A stretch of 64,000 nt of DNA, from the NCBI GenBank assembly GCA_964474695.1, contig CAYYTK010000002.1, forward strand, positions 186,001-250,000, in the 5' to 3' direction. This DNA is from DAOUBP01 sp964474695. GTDB lineage: Bacteria > Chloroflexota > Anaerolineae > CG2-30-64-16. A model generated the notes under the pieces. The model was not told the DNA's origin and did no database searches. It saw only the letters and a program-made list of their open reading frames with translations. This document shows positions 1 through 9,612 of the stretch, one piece after another. A program made the translations under genes and the position numbers. The first letter of the stretch is position 1, and the number at the start of each line of letters is the position of its first letter.

Positions 1-40
1 TTGTAAGTCACTCCTCTGTACTAAGATGCTCTGTGCCAAT

Positions 41-88
41 GAATCAGCGAATACACGCACGGCATTGCCGATCGAGATTCGCTGATTC
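41..88. repeat. Inverted repeat downstream of ahcY
   Basis: Positions 41-52 (GAATCAGCGAAT) and 77-88 (ATTCGCTGATTC) are perfect 12-bp inverted repeats. The right arm continues into further ATTCGC-type 7-8 bp repeats to about 111. It lies just past the stop of the minus-strand ahcY gene, so it could form a transcript-end hairpin, but there is no U tract. It looks like one of the short-repeat arrays seen elsewhere in the window. Confidence 0.6.
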
Positions 89-111
89 GCCATTCGCAGA
101 TTCGCTGTTCC

Positions 112-1374
<1,263 letters not shown>

Positions 1375-1424
1375 TCGGTTGATACTCCTTGTAATAGAGA
1401 AACTTGGTAATCGACATGTCTGTA

Positions 1425-1455
1425 TACTGCGTACTGCGTGTTGCGTATTGCGTAA
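1425..1455. repeat. Heptanucleotide repeat array
   Basis: About four tandem degenerate 7-mers of the form TRYTGCG fill part of the gap between the PfkB kinase and ahcY. Relatives of the same unit occur at 2464-2484, 7598-7629 and 61981-62083. Confidence 0.75.
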
Positions 1456-1491
1456 GGCACTGGAAAGGTGTTACGACCCTGCAAGCGCGGA

Positions 1492-2454
1492 TTACGCAGC
1501 GCGCAATAGATCACTCAGCTCCGGTGCATCGCCGAAATTCGCGCGGTAGCGTTCCACAAATTCCGGCAGGGTGTAGTGGTGGTTCATTGTGCCCACCTGC
1601 TCCAGGCAGTAGGTGGCAGCCAGCGAGCCGATGCGCCCAATGACCTCCCAGGGGTAGCCGCGGACAAGGCCGGTCAGGAGGCCGCCACGGAACGCGTCGC
1701 CGACGCCGGTGGGGTCCACGATAGCAACAGGCTTCGCCACCGGCACATCCACCCGCCGCTCCCTGGACATCAGGGTTGCGCCATCAGCGCCGCGCGTCAC
1801 CACCACCAACTCGACCTGCGCCAGAATCCCAGCCTCATCCAGGCCTGTCTTCTGCTTCAGCACTTCCAATTCGTAGTCGTTGACAGTCATGGCATAAGCG
1901 CCGCTCATGCCGGCCAACACCTGCTCACCGCTGAAGCGCGCGAGCTGCTGGCTGGGATCGAAGATGAAGCGGATGCCCAGTTCGCGGCATTCGGCGCAGT
2001 TGCGCAGCATCCCCTGGGGATCATGCGGCGAGATGATGGTGTAGTCGATCGCATGCACATCCAGGCCCCGATAGGTCAAATCGCGGCCATGGCTCATCGC
2101 GCCGGCGTGGAACCCGGCGATCTGGTTTTGCTGCAGGTCGGTGATCACCGTAAACGTGGCAGTGAACTCGCCGGGATAGGCGATGACCAGCGACGTGTCG
2201 ATCCCCTGCTGTTCAAGCCAGGCGCGATAATCGCCGAAGTCCTGGCCGACCGTGCCCATCAGCCGGGGCTGCTCGCCCAGCAACGCCATGGTGTAGGCGA
2301 TATTGGGGCCGATACCCCCGCGGCTCATCTGCTTCTCTTCGACCAGGAAGCTGACGCTGATCTTGCCTGTTTCCGGGAGGATGTGCTCCAGGAACCGGCC
2401 GGGATATTTCATGATGTAGTCGGTTGCGATTGAACCGGTGATGATGACGGACAT
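1492..2454 (-). CDS. PfkB-family sugar/nucleoside kinase, probably adenosine kinase-like
   Basis: Ribokinase-fold kinase of 320 residues. The C-terminal PfkB signature DPTGVGDAFRGG (about 240-251) carries the catalytic aspartate and anion hole, and the N-terminal region has the substrate-side glycines (SRGGIGPN). PfkB enzymes phosphorylate sugars or nucleosides. Because it sits directly before SAH hydrolase, which releases adenosine, adenosine is the most likely substrate: AMP formation would pull SAH hydrolysis forward. Substrate cannot be read from sequence alone, and ribokinase or another sugar kinase remains possible. ATG start at 2454 with GAGGTCCT just upstream. It is the third gene of the riboswitch-led operon, with a short heptamer array between it and the methyltransferase gene. 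Confidence 0.88.
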   Translation of the reverse strand: MSVIITGSIATDYIMKYPGRFLEHILPETGKISVSFLVEEKQMSRGGIGPNIAYTMALLGEQPRLMGTVGQDFGDYRAWLEQQGIDTSLVIAYPGEFTATFTVITDLQQNQIAGFHAGAMSHGRDLTYRGLDVHAIDYTIISPHDPQGMLRNCAECRELGIRFIFDPSQQLARFSGEQVLAGMSGAYAMTVNDYELEVLKQKTGLDEAGILAQVELVVVTRGADGATLMSRERRVDVPVAKPVAIVDPTGVGDAFRGGLLTGLVRGYPWEVIGRIGSLAATYCLEQVGTMNHHYTLPEFVERYRANFGDAPELSDLLRAA

Positions 2455-2463
2455 AGGACCTCG

Positions 2464-2484
2464 TATTGCGTGTTGCGTGTTGCG
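2464..2484. repeat. Heptanucleotide repeat array (three units)
   Basis: Three consecutive 7-mers (TATTGCG, then TGTTGCG twice) lie in the 64-bp gap between the methyltransferase and kinase genes. Same family as the arrays at 1425, 7598 and 61981. Confidence 0.7.
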
Positions 2485-2518
2485 TGAATGCCAGGCGAGC
2501 AGGCGGCCTCACATCAGA

Positions 2519-3427
2519 TTATTCAACTGCAAGGCTGGCCAGCCGCTTCTGCGCCAGGGCGCAGTATTCGTCGGATAGCTCATAGCCCACATACTGCCGC
2601 CCGGTCAACCTGGCAGCAACAGCCGTCGAACCGGACCCCATAAACGGATCCAGCACCACGTCGCCCGGCCGGGTGTAAAGTACAATCAACCGCCGGGGCA
2701 GCTCGATCGGAAATGGCGCGGGGTGATCGACGGAGGACTCGGTGGTCATCTCCCACACCGCCTCGCCGGGAACGGTGGCCTGTCCCCACACCGCTCGTGC
2801 AATCGACTCAGCGATCCAGGCATCATCCTTCCCGCGCTGACGCGCGTAGGCCAGCTTGCCGGCGATCTTTTTTTCAAGCTCCGCCATGCGCTCTTCGGGC
2901 CGCCAAATGCTGCGGGTCCAGGCAACAAACTGATTGCCGGTGACGCCGCTGTCGCCCCCGCCATCCAGGCGAAGCTGCTCTTTGCTCCACACCGTGATGT
3001 ACTCATGCACATCGCGCAAGGTTGGGTTGGAAGAGCGGCCGAAGCTGCCCCAGGCGGTGGAAGTGCCCGCCGAGGCGCCTTTGTCCCAGATGATATGCCC
3101 GCGGTGCAGCCAGCTTTGATCGCTGGTGCGCAATTGCTCATCGATCAAGCTGACCAAAGACAGGTACGGCTTGCGGTCGGTGTTGGCGACGTTCACGCAC
3201 AGGCGGCCGCCCGGCGCCAGCACACGGTGGCATTCGCGCCACACCGCGTTGAGCATGGTGATATAGGCATCCAGGCTCAGGTTATCGTCGTGGTTGTCGT
3301 AATTCTTCGCCACGTTGTACGGCGGCGAGGTGACGACAAGCTGCACCGACGCGTCCGGTAAAGCATCCATGCACCGTGCGTCGCCGCAGATGATCTGATT
3401 GAGCCAGGTTGAGATCTGTTCGCTCAC
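2519..3427 (-). CDS. Orphan beta-class DNA amino-methyltransferase (N4-cytosine/N6-adenine)
   Basis: Site-specific DNA methyltransferase of 302 residues. The catalytic motif TSPPYN is near residue 35 and the SAM-binding motif DPFMGSGST near residue 263. The catalytic motif preceding the SAM motif is the beta-class order. SPPY rather than DPPY favours N4-cytosine methylation but does not prove it. The region between (about 115-250) would hold the target-recognition part. No restriction endonuclease gene lies nearby, so it looks solitary, with an epigenetic rather than a restriction role. GTG start at 3427; the upstream GGTGAATT is a weak ribosome site. It is placed between mtnA and genes recycling SAH, so a SAM consumer is embedded in a SAM-responsive operon. 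Confidence 0.92.
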   Translation of the reverse strand: MSEQISTWLNQIICGDARCMDALPDASVQLVVTSPPYNVAKNYDNHDDNLSLDAYITMLNAVWRECHRVLAPGGRLCVNVANTDRKPYLSLVSLIDEQLRTSDQSWLHRGHIIWDKGASAGTSTAWGSFGRSSNPTLRDVHEYITVWSKEQLRLDGGGDSGVTGNQFVAWTRSIWRPEERMAELEKKIAGKLAYARQRGKDDAWIAESIARAVWGQATVPGEAVWEMTTESSVDHPAPFPIELPRRLIVLYTRPGDVVLDPFMGSGSTAVAARLTGRQYVGYELSDEYCALAQKRLASLAVE

Positions 3428-3485
3428 AATTCACCGTTTGATGCGAGATGCGCGAGGCACTCAGACCACGCGCCCGAATCGCGTT

Positions 3486-4544
3486 TCACGCAGCGCGTCT
3501 CCTCGCTGCCGCCTCGACTGCCCGCCGCAAGCTCATCTCGAACGGAGGATAGCAGATGCCTTCCTCCGTGATGATGCCGGTCAGGTACCGGTGCGGCGTC
3601 ACGTCGAACGCCGGATTGTAGACCGGCACCCCGCTCGGTGCGATCTGCTCGGCCCCAACATGCGTGACTTCACGTGCATCCCGCTCCTCAATGGGGATCA
3701 AGTCCCCGTGGGCAAGGGTCAGATCAATGGTAGGCGTGGGCACCACTGAATAGCATGGGATGCCGTTCTCGCGGGCCAACACGGCCAGTTTGTAAGAGCC
3801 GATCTTGTTGGCCACATCGCCGTTGGCTGCCACCCGGTCGGCGCCGAACAGGACCAGGTCCACCTTGCCGAGGCGCATCAGCATGCCCGCCGCGTTATCC
3901 GCGACCAGGGTCATGGAGATACTATCGCGCATCAGCTCCCAGGCAGTCAGCCGGGCGCCTTGCAGGCGAGGGCGCGTCTCATCTGCCCATACGTGCACCT
4001 GCTTGCCCTGCTCCACCGCTGCGCGGATAACGCCCAACGCAGTGCCGTAGTCGACCGTCGCCAGAGAGCCCGCGTTGCAGTGCGTCAAAACATTGGCCTG
4101 GGCCGGCACGATCTCCGCACCGTACGCGCCCATGCGGCGGTTGATCGCCACATCCTCATCAGCGATGCGTTCGGCCTCGGCCAGAATGGCCAAACGAATA
4201 TCATCCGTGTTGAACAGGATCAGGCTTTGTGCCAGCTCCATGATACGCGCCGTCGCCCAGCTCAAGTTGACCGCGGTAGGCCGGGATGCGTCGAGCACAT
4301 TCTTAGCCTGGGCCAAATCGATCAACAGAGCATCCCGATCGCGGGCGGGACTCTGCAATGCGGCCAGCGCCATTCCGAAGCCGCCAGCCGCACCAATGGC
4401 CGGTGCTCCGCGCACGACCATGTCGGTGATTGCTTCGGCGACCGCCCGATAGTCGGCGTAGCTCAACACCTCATAACGCAACGGCAGGATCAGCTGGTCG
4501 ATCATCTTCAGTTGGCTATCTTCCCACCACAGCGTGCGCGACAT
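3486..4544 (-). CDS. mtnA: S-methyl-5-thioribose-1-phosphate isomerase
   Basis: Methionine-salvage enzyme converting 5-methylthioribose-1-phosphate to 5-methylthioribulose-1-phosphate. The 352-residue protein has the aIF2B/MtnA fold. Cys156 in HCNAGSLAT and Asp236 in GADRVAANGD match the catalytic Cys/Asp pair known for the family, and the N-terminal VRGAPAIG motif is also typical. ATG start at 4544 has an AAGGAG site 5 nt upstream. It is first in the operon, directly behind the SAM-I riboswitch and its terminator. Expression should rise when SAM is scarce, as expected for salvage of the methylthio group. Confidence 0.97.
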   Translation of the reverse strand: MSRTLWWEDSQLKMIDQLILPLRYEVLSYADYRAVAEAITDMVVRGAPAIGAAGGFGMALAALQSPARDRDALLIDLAQAKNVLDASRPTAVNLSWATARIMELAQSLILFNTDDIRLAILAEAERIADEDVAINRRMGAYGAEIVPAQANVLTHCNAGSLATVDYGTALGVIRAAVEQGKQVHVWADETRPRLQGARLTAWELMRDSISMTLVADNAAGMLMRLGKVDLVLFGADRVAANGDVANKIGSYKLAVLARENGIPCYSVVPTPTIDLTLAHGDLIPIEERDAREVTHVGAEQIAPSGVPVYNPAFDVTPHRYLTGIITEEGICYPPFEMSLRRAVEAAARRRAA

Positions 4545-4552
4545 AAGAGCTC

Positions 4553-4582
4553 CTTAAACAAAACGCCCTCCGAGAGGAGGGC
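4553..4582 (-). terminator. Intrinsic terminator of the SAM riboswitch expression platform
   Basis: On the minus strand a perfect 7-bp stem GCCCTCC/GGAGGGC with a 4-nt loop is followed by the T-rich run GTTTTGTTT. It lies between the riboswitch aptamer and the mtnA ribosome site, where a SAM-stabilised terminator belongs. Whether an antiterminator with the aptamer 3' arm exists needs folding. Confidence 0.88.
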
Positions 4583-4605
4583 ATAGGTAATGCAACTTGG
4601 CCGAT

Positions 4606-4792
4606 CTCTCATCTTTCAACCCCGCGGCGCGGGATTGCCGGAATTGGCACCTGCCCAGAAGAGAAACCGCTGCCGGGATGCAATCTGCCCACCTGCTACC
4701 GATGGGCGCTTGCCTCCAGGCAACCGTTCCCCAGGACTCCGGGCGGTTGCCGGGGGTTCACAGGGCCGATCCCTCCCCCCCTCTGGATGAGT
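4606..4792 (-). promoter_or_regulatory. SAM-I (S-box) riboswitch aptamer
   Basis: Reading the minus strand, the 5' P1 arm CTCATC (about 4786-4791) is followed by the S-box blocks GGGGAGGGATCGGCCCTGTG and CCCGGCAACC. Near the 3' end come GGTGCCAATTCC and then AAGATGAGAG, whose GATGAG pairs with the 5' arm. These are the conserved SAM-I core blocks in correct order. The variable stem between GGCAACC and GGTGCC is unusually long (about 85 nt), giving an aptamer of roughly 187 nt. It fills most of the 316-bp gap between mtnA and the trmH-like gene. SAM binding should favour the downstream terminator. Confidence 0.93.
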
Positions 4793-4835
4793 GTCCAGTA
4801 ATTTCGAATGTTAATGTCACTTCAAACGAAGTATT

Positions 4836-4864
4836 AGTTTAGCCGAAAGGGACGGTTTTGTCAA
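4836..4864 (-). promoter_or_regulatory. Sigma-70 promoter for the SAM riboswitch-mtnA transcript
   Basis: On the minus strand, TTGACA (4859-4864) and TAAACT (4836-4841) are separated by 17 bp. Transcription would start near 4829, about 37 nt before the aptamer P1 stem. The -35 box overlaps the last codons of the trmH-like gene. Confidence 0.8.
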
Positions 4865-5673
4865 AAACTGTTCTCTCGCAGCCAGGCATACATTAGTACG
4901 CCGCCGGCCACCGCCACATTCAATGACTCGGCCTTGCCCACGATGGGCAGCCTGGCCCACGCGTCGATCTGTTCGGCCACATCGTCAGAGAGGCCGCGCG
5001 CCTCATTGCCCAGAACAAGCGCCACGCCGCCGCGCCATAGGCCGGCCCCCCACGTCTCACCCAGGTGTGGATCGGCGCCGACCGGCCGCAGGCCGCAACT
5101 GCGCAGCCACCCAAACAGTCCGGCGACGTCTTTCGTGCTGATCACGGGGACATTGAAGAGGGAGCCCATGCTGCCGCGCACGGTCTTTGGGTCGAACGGA
5201 TCCACACAAGGCTCGACGAGGATGATCGCTGCGGCGCCAACTGCATCAGCGGTGCGGATCAGCGTCCCCAGGTTGCCGGGGTCCTGAAGCCGATCCAACA
5301 CCATTACCAGCCCGTGACCGCTCAACCTGAGCGACTCAAGAGAAGGCCGCACCAGATGAAACGTCGCAACGATGCCCTGCGGCTCCTCACGCTCGGAAAG
5401 GGCTTCCATGACGCGCGCCGACACGTGCTGCAGCACGGCGCCACCCTGCCGGAAACGTTCAAGCAAGGCGGCGGCCTCCGAGCCGATGAACTGCTCCGGG
5501 CAGTAAAAAACCTCATGGGAGGTCGCGCCGCTATCCAGGGCCATGTGCAAGAGCTGCAGCCCTTCGACCAGAAACAGCCCGGCAGCCTGACGATACTTGC
5601 GCTGCCCGAGCTTACGCGCCTCAACCACGCGTGGATTGCTTGTGCTCGTAATGACCGCTGAATTTTGCGTCAT
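4861..5673 (-). CDS. TrmH/SpoU-family RNA 2'-O-methyltransferase
   Basis: SPOUT-class RNA methyltransferase of 270 residues. An N-terminal substrate-binding domain (about 1-100, with the KYRQAAGLFLVEG segment) precedes the knotted catalytic domain. That domain contains the family motifs LDRLQDPGNLGTLIRTADA, GSMGSLFNVPV, LVLGNEARGLS and LPIVGKAESLNVAVAGG. The exact target (23S rRNA or tRNA ribose) cannot be read from sequence. The ATG overlaps the ruvA stop (ATGA), indicating translational coupling as the last gene of the yebC-ruvC-ruvA operon. Its 3' end runs into the mtnA promoter. Confidence 0.93.
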   Translation of the reverse strand: MTQNSAVITSTSNPRVVEARKLGQRKYRQAAGLFLVEGLQLLHMALDSGATSHEVFYCPEQFIGSEAAALLERFRQGGAVLQHVSARVMEALSEREEPQGIVATFHLVRPSLESLRLSGHGLVMVLDRLQDPGNLGTLIRTADAVGAAAIILVEPCVDPFDPKTVRGSMGSLFNVPVISTKDVAGLFGWLRSCGLRPVGADPHLGETWGAGLWRGGVALVLGNEARGLSDDVAEQIDAWARLPIVGKAESLNVAVAGGVLMYAWLRENSF

Positions 5674-6248
5674 GATCCACCGAAGGACGCCAGCGCCCGG
5701 CGCAACCGTTCCTCGATATCGACAACATCGCGCGGCAGCGCCTGCACAGCTCGCTGCGCTTCAACAATGCTATAGCCCAAGGCAGTCAACGCGTCGATCA
5801 CCGCGGCATCCGCTTCGGTCAGTGCAGCAAGCCCCTCGGCAATCTCAACCGGACCGATCTTATCCTTGAGTTCCAGGACGATCTTCTGCGCCGTCTTCCT
5901 GCCGATGCCGGGAACGCGCGCCAGCAGATCAGGCTGCTCCTGGCCGATCGCTAACCGCAACGCATCGGGCGTCATGTTGGAAAGCACCGAAAGGGCCAGC
6001 TTGGGTCCCACACCGGAGACGCCGATAAGCTTTTCGAACAGCTCCAGCTCTGCCTCCTCGGCAAAGCCGATCAGGCTCAAGTCGTCCTCGCGCACCACCA
6101 GGTGGGTGTGCAAACAGATGACCTCGCCGAGACGCGCCGCCGCCAGCACCGGTTGCGGGCAGAAGACCCTGAGGCCCAGTCCGCCGATCAGCACCACCAG
6201 AGAATCACGGTTGCGAATCGTCACCCGGCCTTCTACCATTGCGATCAT
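5670..6248 (-). CDS. ruvA: Holliday junction branch-migration subunit RuvA
   Basis: RuvA binds Holliday junctions as a tetramer and loads RuvB. The 192-residue product starts MIAMVEGRV, matching the usual RuvA N-terminus. An upstream in-frame start at 6296 adds 16 residues with no family similarity and was rejected. The OB domain comes first. The helix-hairpin-helix DNA-binding segments FEKLIGVSGVGPKLALSVLS and LLARVPGIGRKTAQKIVLEL follow, and a C-terminal UBA-like RuvB-contact domain ends the protein. It lies after ruvC with a 63-bp gap and overlaps the trmH-like gene by 4 bp. ruvB is not in the window. Confidence 0.96.
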   Translation of the reverse strand: MIAMVEGRVTIRNRDSLVVLIGGLGLRVFCPQPVLAAARLGEVICLHTHLVVREDDLSLIGFAEEAELELFEKLIGVSGVGPKLALSVLSNMTPDALRLAIGQEQPDLLARVPGIGRKTAQKIVLELKDKIGPVEIAEGLAALTEADAAVIDALTALGYSIVEAQRAVQALPRDVVDIEERLRRALASFGGS

Positions 6249-6311
6249 GGCGTCTTCTCTCACTCTCCGGCGGTTAGCGGGATCCAGAACCCGCACCGCG
6301 CCCGGTTATGC

Positions 6312-6806
6312 TCACTCCGCGATGAGCTGCCGCAACCGTTGGCTGTGCAGGTGACACACCGCCACGGCCACCGCATCCGCCGCATCGTCGGGCCGCGGGA
6401 TGTCATCCAGTCCCAGCAGGATCCGCACCATCTCCTGCATCTGCCGCTTGTCCGCGCCGCCATAGCCGGCCAGCGCCTGCTTGACTTCAGCAGGCTTGTA
6501 CTCAAAGACCGGCAGCCCCGCCTGCGCGGCCGCCAGCAAGACGACGCCGCGCGCCTGGCCCACGGTCAGCGCTGTGGTGACATTGCGGCCGAAGAACAGC
6601 GCCTCCACCGCGATGGCGTCAGGCGCATCGTCACGAATCAACGCAGTCACTGCCTGGTGAATCGCCAGGAGGCGCGCCGCCATCGGCGATCCGGCCGCAG
6701 TCAAAATCACGCCGCAACGGATCAGGCGCGCCTCACCGGCCGCATTTTCGACAACCAACCCGTAACCGGTGGTTGCCGTGCCAGGATCGATGCCTAGGAC
6801 AATCAC
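6312..6806 (-). CDS. ruvC: Crossover junction endodeoxyribonuclease RuvC
   Basis: Metal-dependent RNase H-fold nuclease that resolves Holliday junctions. The 164-residue protein begins MIVLGIDPGTATTGYG, giving the first catalytic Asp (residue 7). The second acidic residue is in AVEALFFGRN and the C-terminal pair in DDAADAVAVAVCH. Length is standard. ATG start at 6806, 24 bp after the yebC stop. The gene order yebC-ruvC-ruvA is the common bacterial arrangement. Confidence 0.97.
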   Translation of the reverse strand: MIVLGIDPGTATTGYGLVVENAAGEARLIRCGVILTAAGSPMAARLLAIHQAVTALIRDDAPDAIAVEALFFGRNVTTALTVGQARGVVLLAAAQAGLPVFEYKPAEVKQALAGYGGADKRQMQEMVRILLGLDDIPRPDDAADAVAVAVCHLHSQRLRQLIAE

Positions 6807-6830
6807 CCCAACCTCAGCCTCAAACCGGTT

Positions 6831-7577
6831 TCACTCCATCTGAGACAGTGCTTCTTCAGAGATTTCCAGGTTCGAGTAGACCTTGGCGACGTCATCGATC
6901 TCTTCCAGGTTTTCGACCAGGTTCATCACCTGAAGCGTATCAGCCGGGCTCAGGGTGATAGAGGTCTTCGGCACCATCGTCAGTTCGGCGTTTTCGAGTT
7001 GATATTTGGCCTTCAGGAATGCCTCGCGCACCCCCTGAAGATCGGCCGGTGCGGTGTAGACCTCAGCGACATCATCGCCAAACTGGACATCGTCGGCGCC
7101 GGAGTCCAACGCCAACTCGAAGACTTTATCCTGATTGCGGCCGGACATATCGATGGCGATGTAGCCCTTGGATTCGAAGAGCCAGCCGACGCTGCCGGAC
7201 TCACCCAGGCTGCCGCCTCCACGCGTGAGCGCACGGCGCAACTCGGAAACGGTGCGGTTCTTATTGTCGGTAACCGTCTGAATGTAGATAGCCACCCCGT
7301 GCGGGCCGTAGCCTTCGTACGCTACTTCTTCGAGCTGCGCCCCGTCTTCGCTGAGGCCTGCCCCGCGCTTAATGGCGCGATCGATGTTTTCCTTGGGCAT
7401 GTTCTCGGCTTTGGCTTTGTCGATGATCAGCCGCAGCCGGAAATTGAAGTTCGGGTCGGCGCCTTCACGCGCGGCCAGTTGAAGTTCACGCGCATACTTC
7501 GTGAATACCTGCCCGCGCTTGGCATCCGCCGCGCCCTTCTTGCGCTTGATCGTAGCCCATTTTGAATGTCCAGACAT
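6831..7577 (-). CDS. yebC: YebC/TACO1-family regulatory protein
   Basis: 248-residue YebC-family protein beginning MSGHSKWATIKRKKGAADAK, the family signature. Three-domain YebC/TACO1 proteins have been described as DNA-binding regulators and, more recently, as factors helping ribosomes through difficult stretches. Which role applies here cannot be decided from sequence. It is the first gene of the yebC-ruvC-ruvA-trmH-like run. A 114-bp gap containing heptamer repeats separates it from pyrG. Confidence 0.95.
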   Translation of the reverse strand: MSGHSKWATIKRKKGAADAKRGQVFTKYARELQLAAREGADPNFNFRLRLIIDKAKAENMPKENIDRAIKRGAGLSEDGAQLEEVAYEGYGPHGVAIYIQTVTDNKNRTVSELRRALTRGGGSLGESGSVGWLFESKGYIAIDMSGRNQDKVFELALDSGADDVQFGDDVAEVYTAPADLQGVREAFLKAKYQLENAELTMVPKTSITLSPADTLQVMNLVENLEEIDDVAKVYSNLEISEEALSQME

Positions 7578-7597
7578 CTGTTTGATACCCCCTGTCG

Positions 7598-7629
7598 TAC
7601 TACGTATTGCAGATTGCGTACTGCGTTAT
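7598..7629. repeat. Degenerate heptamer repeats upstream of yebC
   Basis: Four to five degenerate 7-mers related to TACTGCG/TATTGCA lie in the pyrG-yebC gap, within the presumed yebC leader. Same family as the arrays at 1425, 2464 and 61981. Confidence 0.6.
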
Positions 7630-7691
7630 GTGTGCTGTATCGTTGCCGGTGGGCTGCTCCAGCAGTTTACCGACGGACCCGCCAATCCAAT

Positions 7692-9302
7692 CTACCCCTT
7701 TGCCTGCGCCACCGCCCGCAGAAAAGCCCGAAACAGCGGATGGGGGCGGTTGGGACGCGAGCGCAACTCCGGATGAAACTGGGTGCCCAACATCCACGGA
7801 TTCAGGTCGCGATTCAACTCAGCAATCTCCACCAGACGGCCATCGGGCGAAAGACCGGAAAAGCACATGCCCGCCTCGATGGCGCGGGGCCGATAACGAT
7901 TGTTAAACTCCCACCGGTGGCGGTGGCGCTCGCGGATGCGCGTGTCTGGATCATAGGCCGCGGCGGCGAGGCTGCCGGCCGCCAACTCGCACGGCCACAA
8001 ACCCAGCCGCATCGTGCCGCCCATATCCTCGACCCCTTGCTGGTCCGGCATCAGGCTGATGACCGGATCCGGCGTCTTCGGGTTGAATTCAGTGCTATTG
8101 GCCTGAGTCCGACCAAGCACATTGCGGACGAACTCGATGCACATCACCTGCATCCCCAGGCACAGGCCGAAATAGGGAATCTTGTGCTCGCGCGCGTAGC
8201 GAGCCGCGTTGATCTTCCCCTCGATGCCGCGCTCGCCGAAACCACCTGGCACCAGGATGCCTTGCACGTCTGCCAGTTGTTGGAGACCATCCGGATGCTC
8301 CAACGACTCGGCATGCACCCACTTGATCTCCACGTCATGATCCAACGACCATGCGGCATGGTGGAGCGCCTCGCGCACACTCATGTAGGCGTCTTCCAGC
8401 TCCACATACTTGCCCACCAACGCGATCTTCAGTATGGACTTGGACCGATGGATTTGGGCGACCAAGTCGCGCCATTCAACCAGATCGGGCCCGGAGACGC
8501 GGAGATCCAGCCGTCCGGCGATGAATTCCGCCACCCCTTCATCTTCCAGCATGAGCGGCACTTCGTAAATACTCTTGGCCGTGTAGGCCGGCACCACCGC
8601 GCGCGCATCCACGTCGGTGAAAAGCGCGATCTTCTCGCGGACATGGTCGCTCACCGGCAGGTCCGAGCGGCAAATGATCATGTCGGGCTGGATGCCGATG
8701 CTGCGCAGCTCGCGCACGCTGTGCTGGGTCGGCTTGGTCTTCAGCTCGTTGGAACCGGAGATGTACGGCAGCAGCGTCACATGGATATAGAACGTTTTGC
8801 TGCGCCCCACATCTTTGCGCATCTGGCGGATAGCTTCCAGAAACGGCTGGCCCTCGATATCGCCCACCGTACCACCGACCTCCACGATCAAAACATCCGG
8901 GTCATCATGCCGCGCAGCCTGCTGAATACGCCGCTTGATCTCGTTGGTGACGTGGGGGATCACCTGGATGGTGCCGCCCAGGTAGTCACCGTGGCGCTCC
9001 TGCGCCAGCACGCTGCTGTAGATTTGACCGCTGGTGACATTGTGGGCGCGGCTTAGGTTCTCATCCACAAAGCGCTCATAGTGACCCAAATCCAGGTCGG
9101 TCTCCGCGCCGTCGTCAGTGACAAACACTTCACCATGCTGATAAGGCGACATGGTCCCGGGGTCCACGTTCAGATATGGGTCCAACTTCTGGATTGAGAC
9201 GCGCACCCCGCGGCACTTGAGCAGACGACCGATGGATGCCGCAGACACACCCTTACCGAGACCGCTGACGACGCCGCCCGTTACGAAGATGTATGCTGTC
9301 AC
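7692..9302 (-). CDS. pyrG: CTP synthase
   Basis: Makes CTP from UTP, ATP and glutamine. The 536-residue protein has the N-terminal amidoligase (MTAYIFVTGGVVSGLGKG P-loop, DPYLNVDPGTMSP, EVGGTVGDIE). A C-terminal class I glutamine amidotransferase follows, with nucleophile Cys381 in FGLCLGMQ and the His/Glu pair in QFHPEL. GTG start at 9302 with AGGAAG upstream; length and N-terminus match the family. It is transcribed from a leader of about 150 nt with a strong hairpin just before the start, suggesting attenuation as known in some Gram-positive pyrG genes. Confidence 0.97.
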   Translation of the reverse strand: MTAYIFVTGGVVSGLGKGVSAASIGRLLKCRGVRVSIQKLDPYLNVDPGTMSPYQHGEVFVTDDGAETDLDLGHYERFVDENLSRAHNVTSGQIYSSVLAQERHGDYLGGTIQVIPHVTNEIKRRIQQAARHDDPDVLIVEVGGTVGDIEGQPFLEAIRQMRKDVGRSKTFYIHVTLLPYISGSNELKTKPTQHSVRELRSIGIQPDMIICRSDLPVSDHVREKIALFTDVDARAVVPAYTAKSIYEVPLMLEDEGVAEFIAGRLDLRVSGPDLVEWRDLVAQIHRSKSILKIALVGKYVELEDAYMSVREALHHAAWSLDHDVEIKWVHAESLEHPDGLQQLADVQGILVPGGFGERGIEGKINAARYAREHKIPYFGLCLGMQVMCIEFVRNVLGRTQANSTEFNPKTPDPVISLMPDQQGVEDMGGTMRLGLWPCELAAGSLAAAAYDPDTRIRERHRHRWEFNNRYRPRAIEAGMCFSGLSPDGRLVEIAELNRDLNPWMLGTQFHPELRSRPNRPHPLFRAFLRAVAQAKG

Positions 9303-9327
9303 GAATGTCTTCCTCGAAAATTAACAA

Positions 9328-9359
9328 CAGAGACACGGAGGTAGCTCCCCGTGTCTCTG
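9328..9359 (-). promoter_or_regulatory. Hairpin in the pyrG leader, candidate attenuator
   Basis: A perfect 11-bp stem (CAGAGACACGG at 9328-9338 with CCGTGTCTCTG at 9349-9359) has a 10-nt loop. On the minus strand it is followed by TTGTTAATTTT and then the pyrG ribosome site. It could terminate transcripts before pyrG. The U-rich run is imperfect, so this is tentative. Apart from this and the promoter, I see nothing coding in the 310-bp gap 9303-9612. Confidence 0.6.
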
Positions 9360-9461
9360 GCGAGTCTCAAGTCAAACCAAAGCAAATCGTCGGAAATTTC
9401 AGGACCTTACGCAAGGCGTTCATGCTCTTCTCAAACAAAGCAATTTCGATGGCTGACATAG

Positions 9462-9490
9462 ATCATAGCACAGATCGGCCCAGTGCACAA
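9462..9490 (-). promoter_or_regulatory. Probable pyrG promoter
   Basis: On the minus strand, TTGTGC (9485-9490) and TATGAT (9462-9467) are 17 bp apart, with TGC directly before the -10 box giving an extended -10. Start would be near 9455, leaving a leader of about 150 nt. Confidence 0.55.
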
Positions 9491-9612
9491 CTGCGTAGGC
9501 TGGCGTTCACGAGGCAGCGATCGATAGGCGCCGCTGGGCCAGCGCAGGATTTGGCGATCCGGCGTAAGTGCGATTATCCTTTGATAGACCCCCCCTTGAA
9601 GGAGCCGCTGTC

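Noticed and set aside
7566..9056. Plus-strand reading frame of 496 codons opposite pyrG
   Set aside because: Antisense to an intact CTP synthase and starts in yebC leader sequence; no domain.
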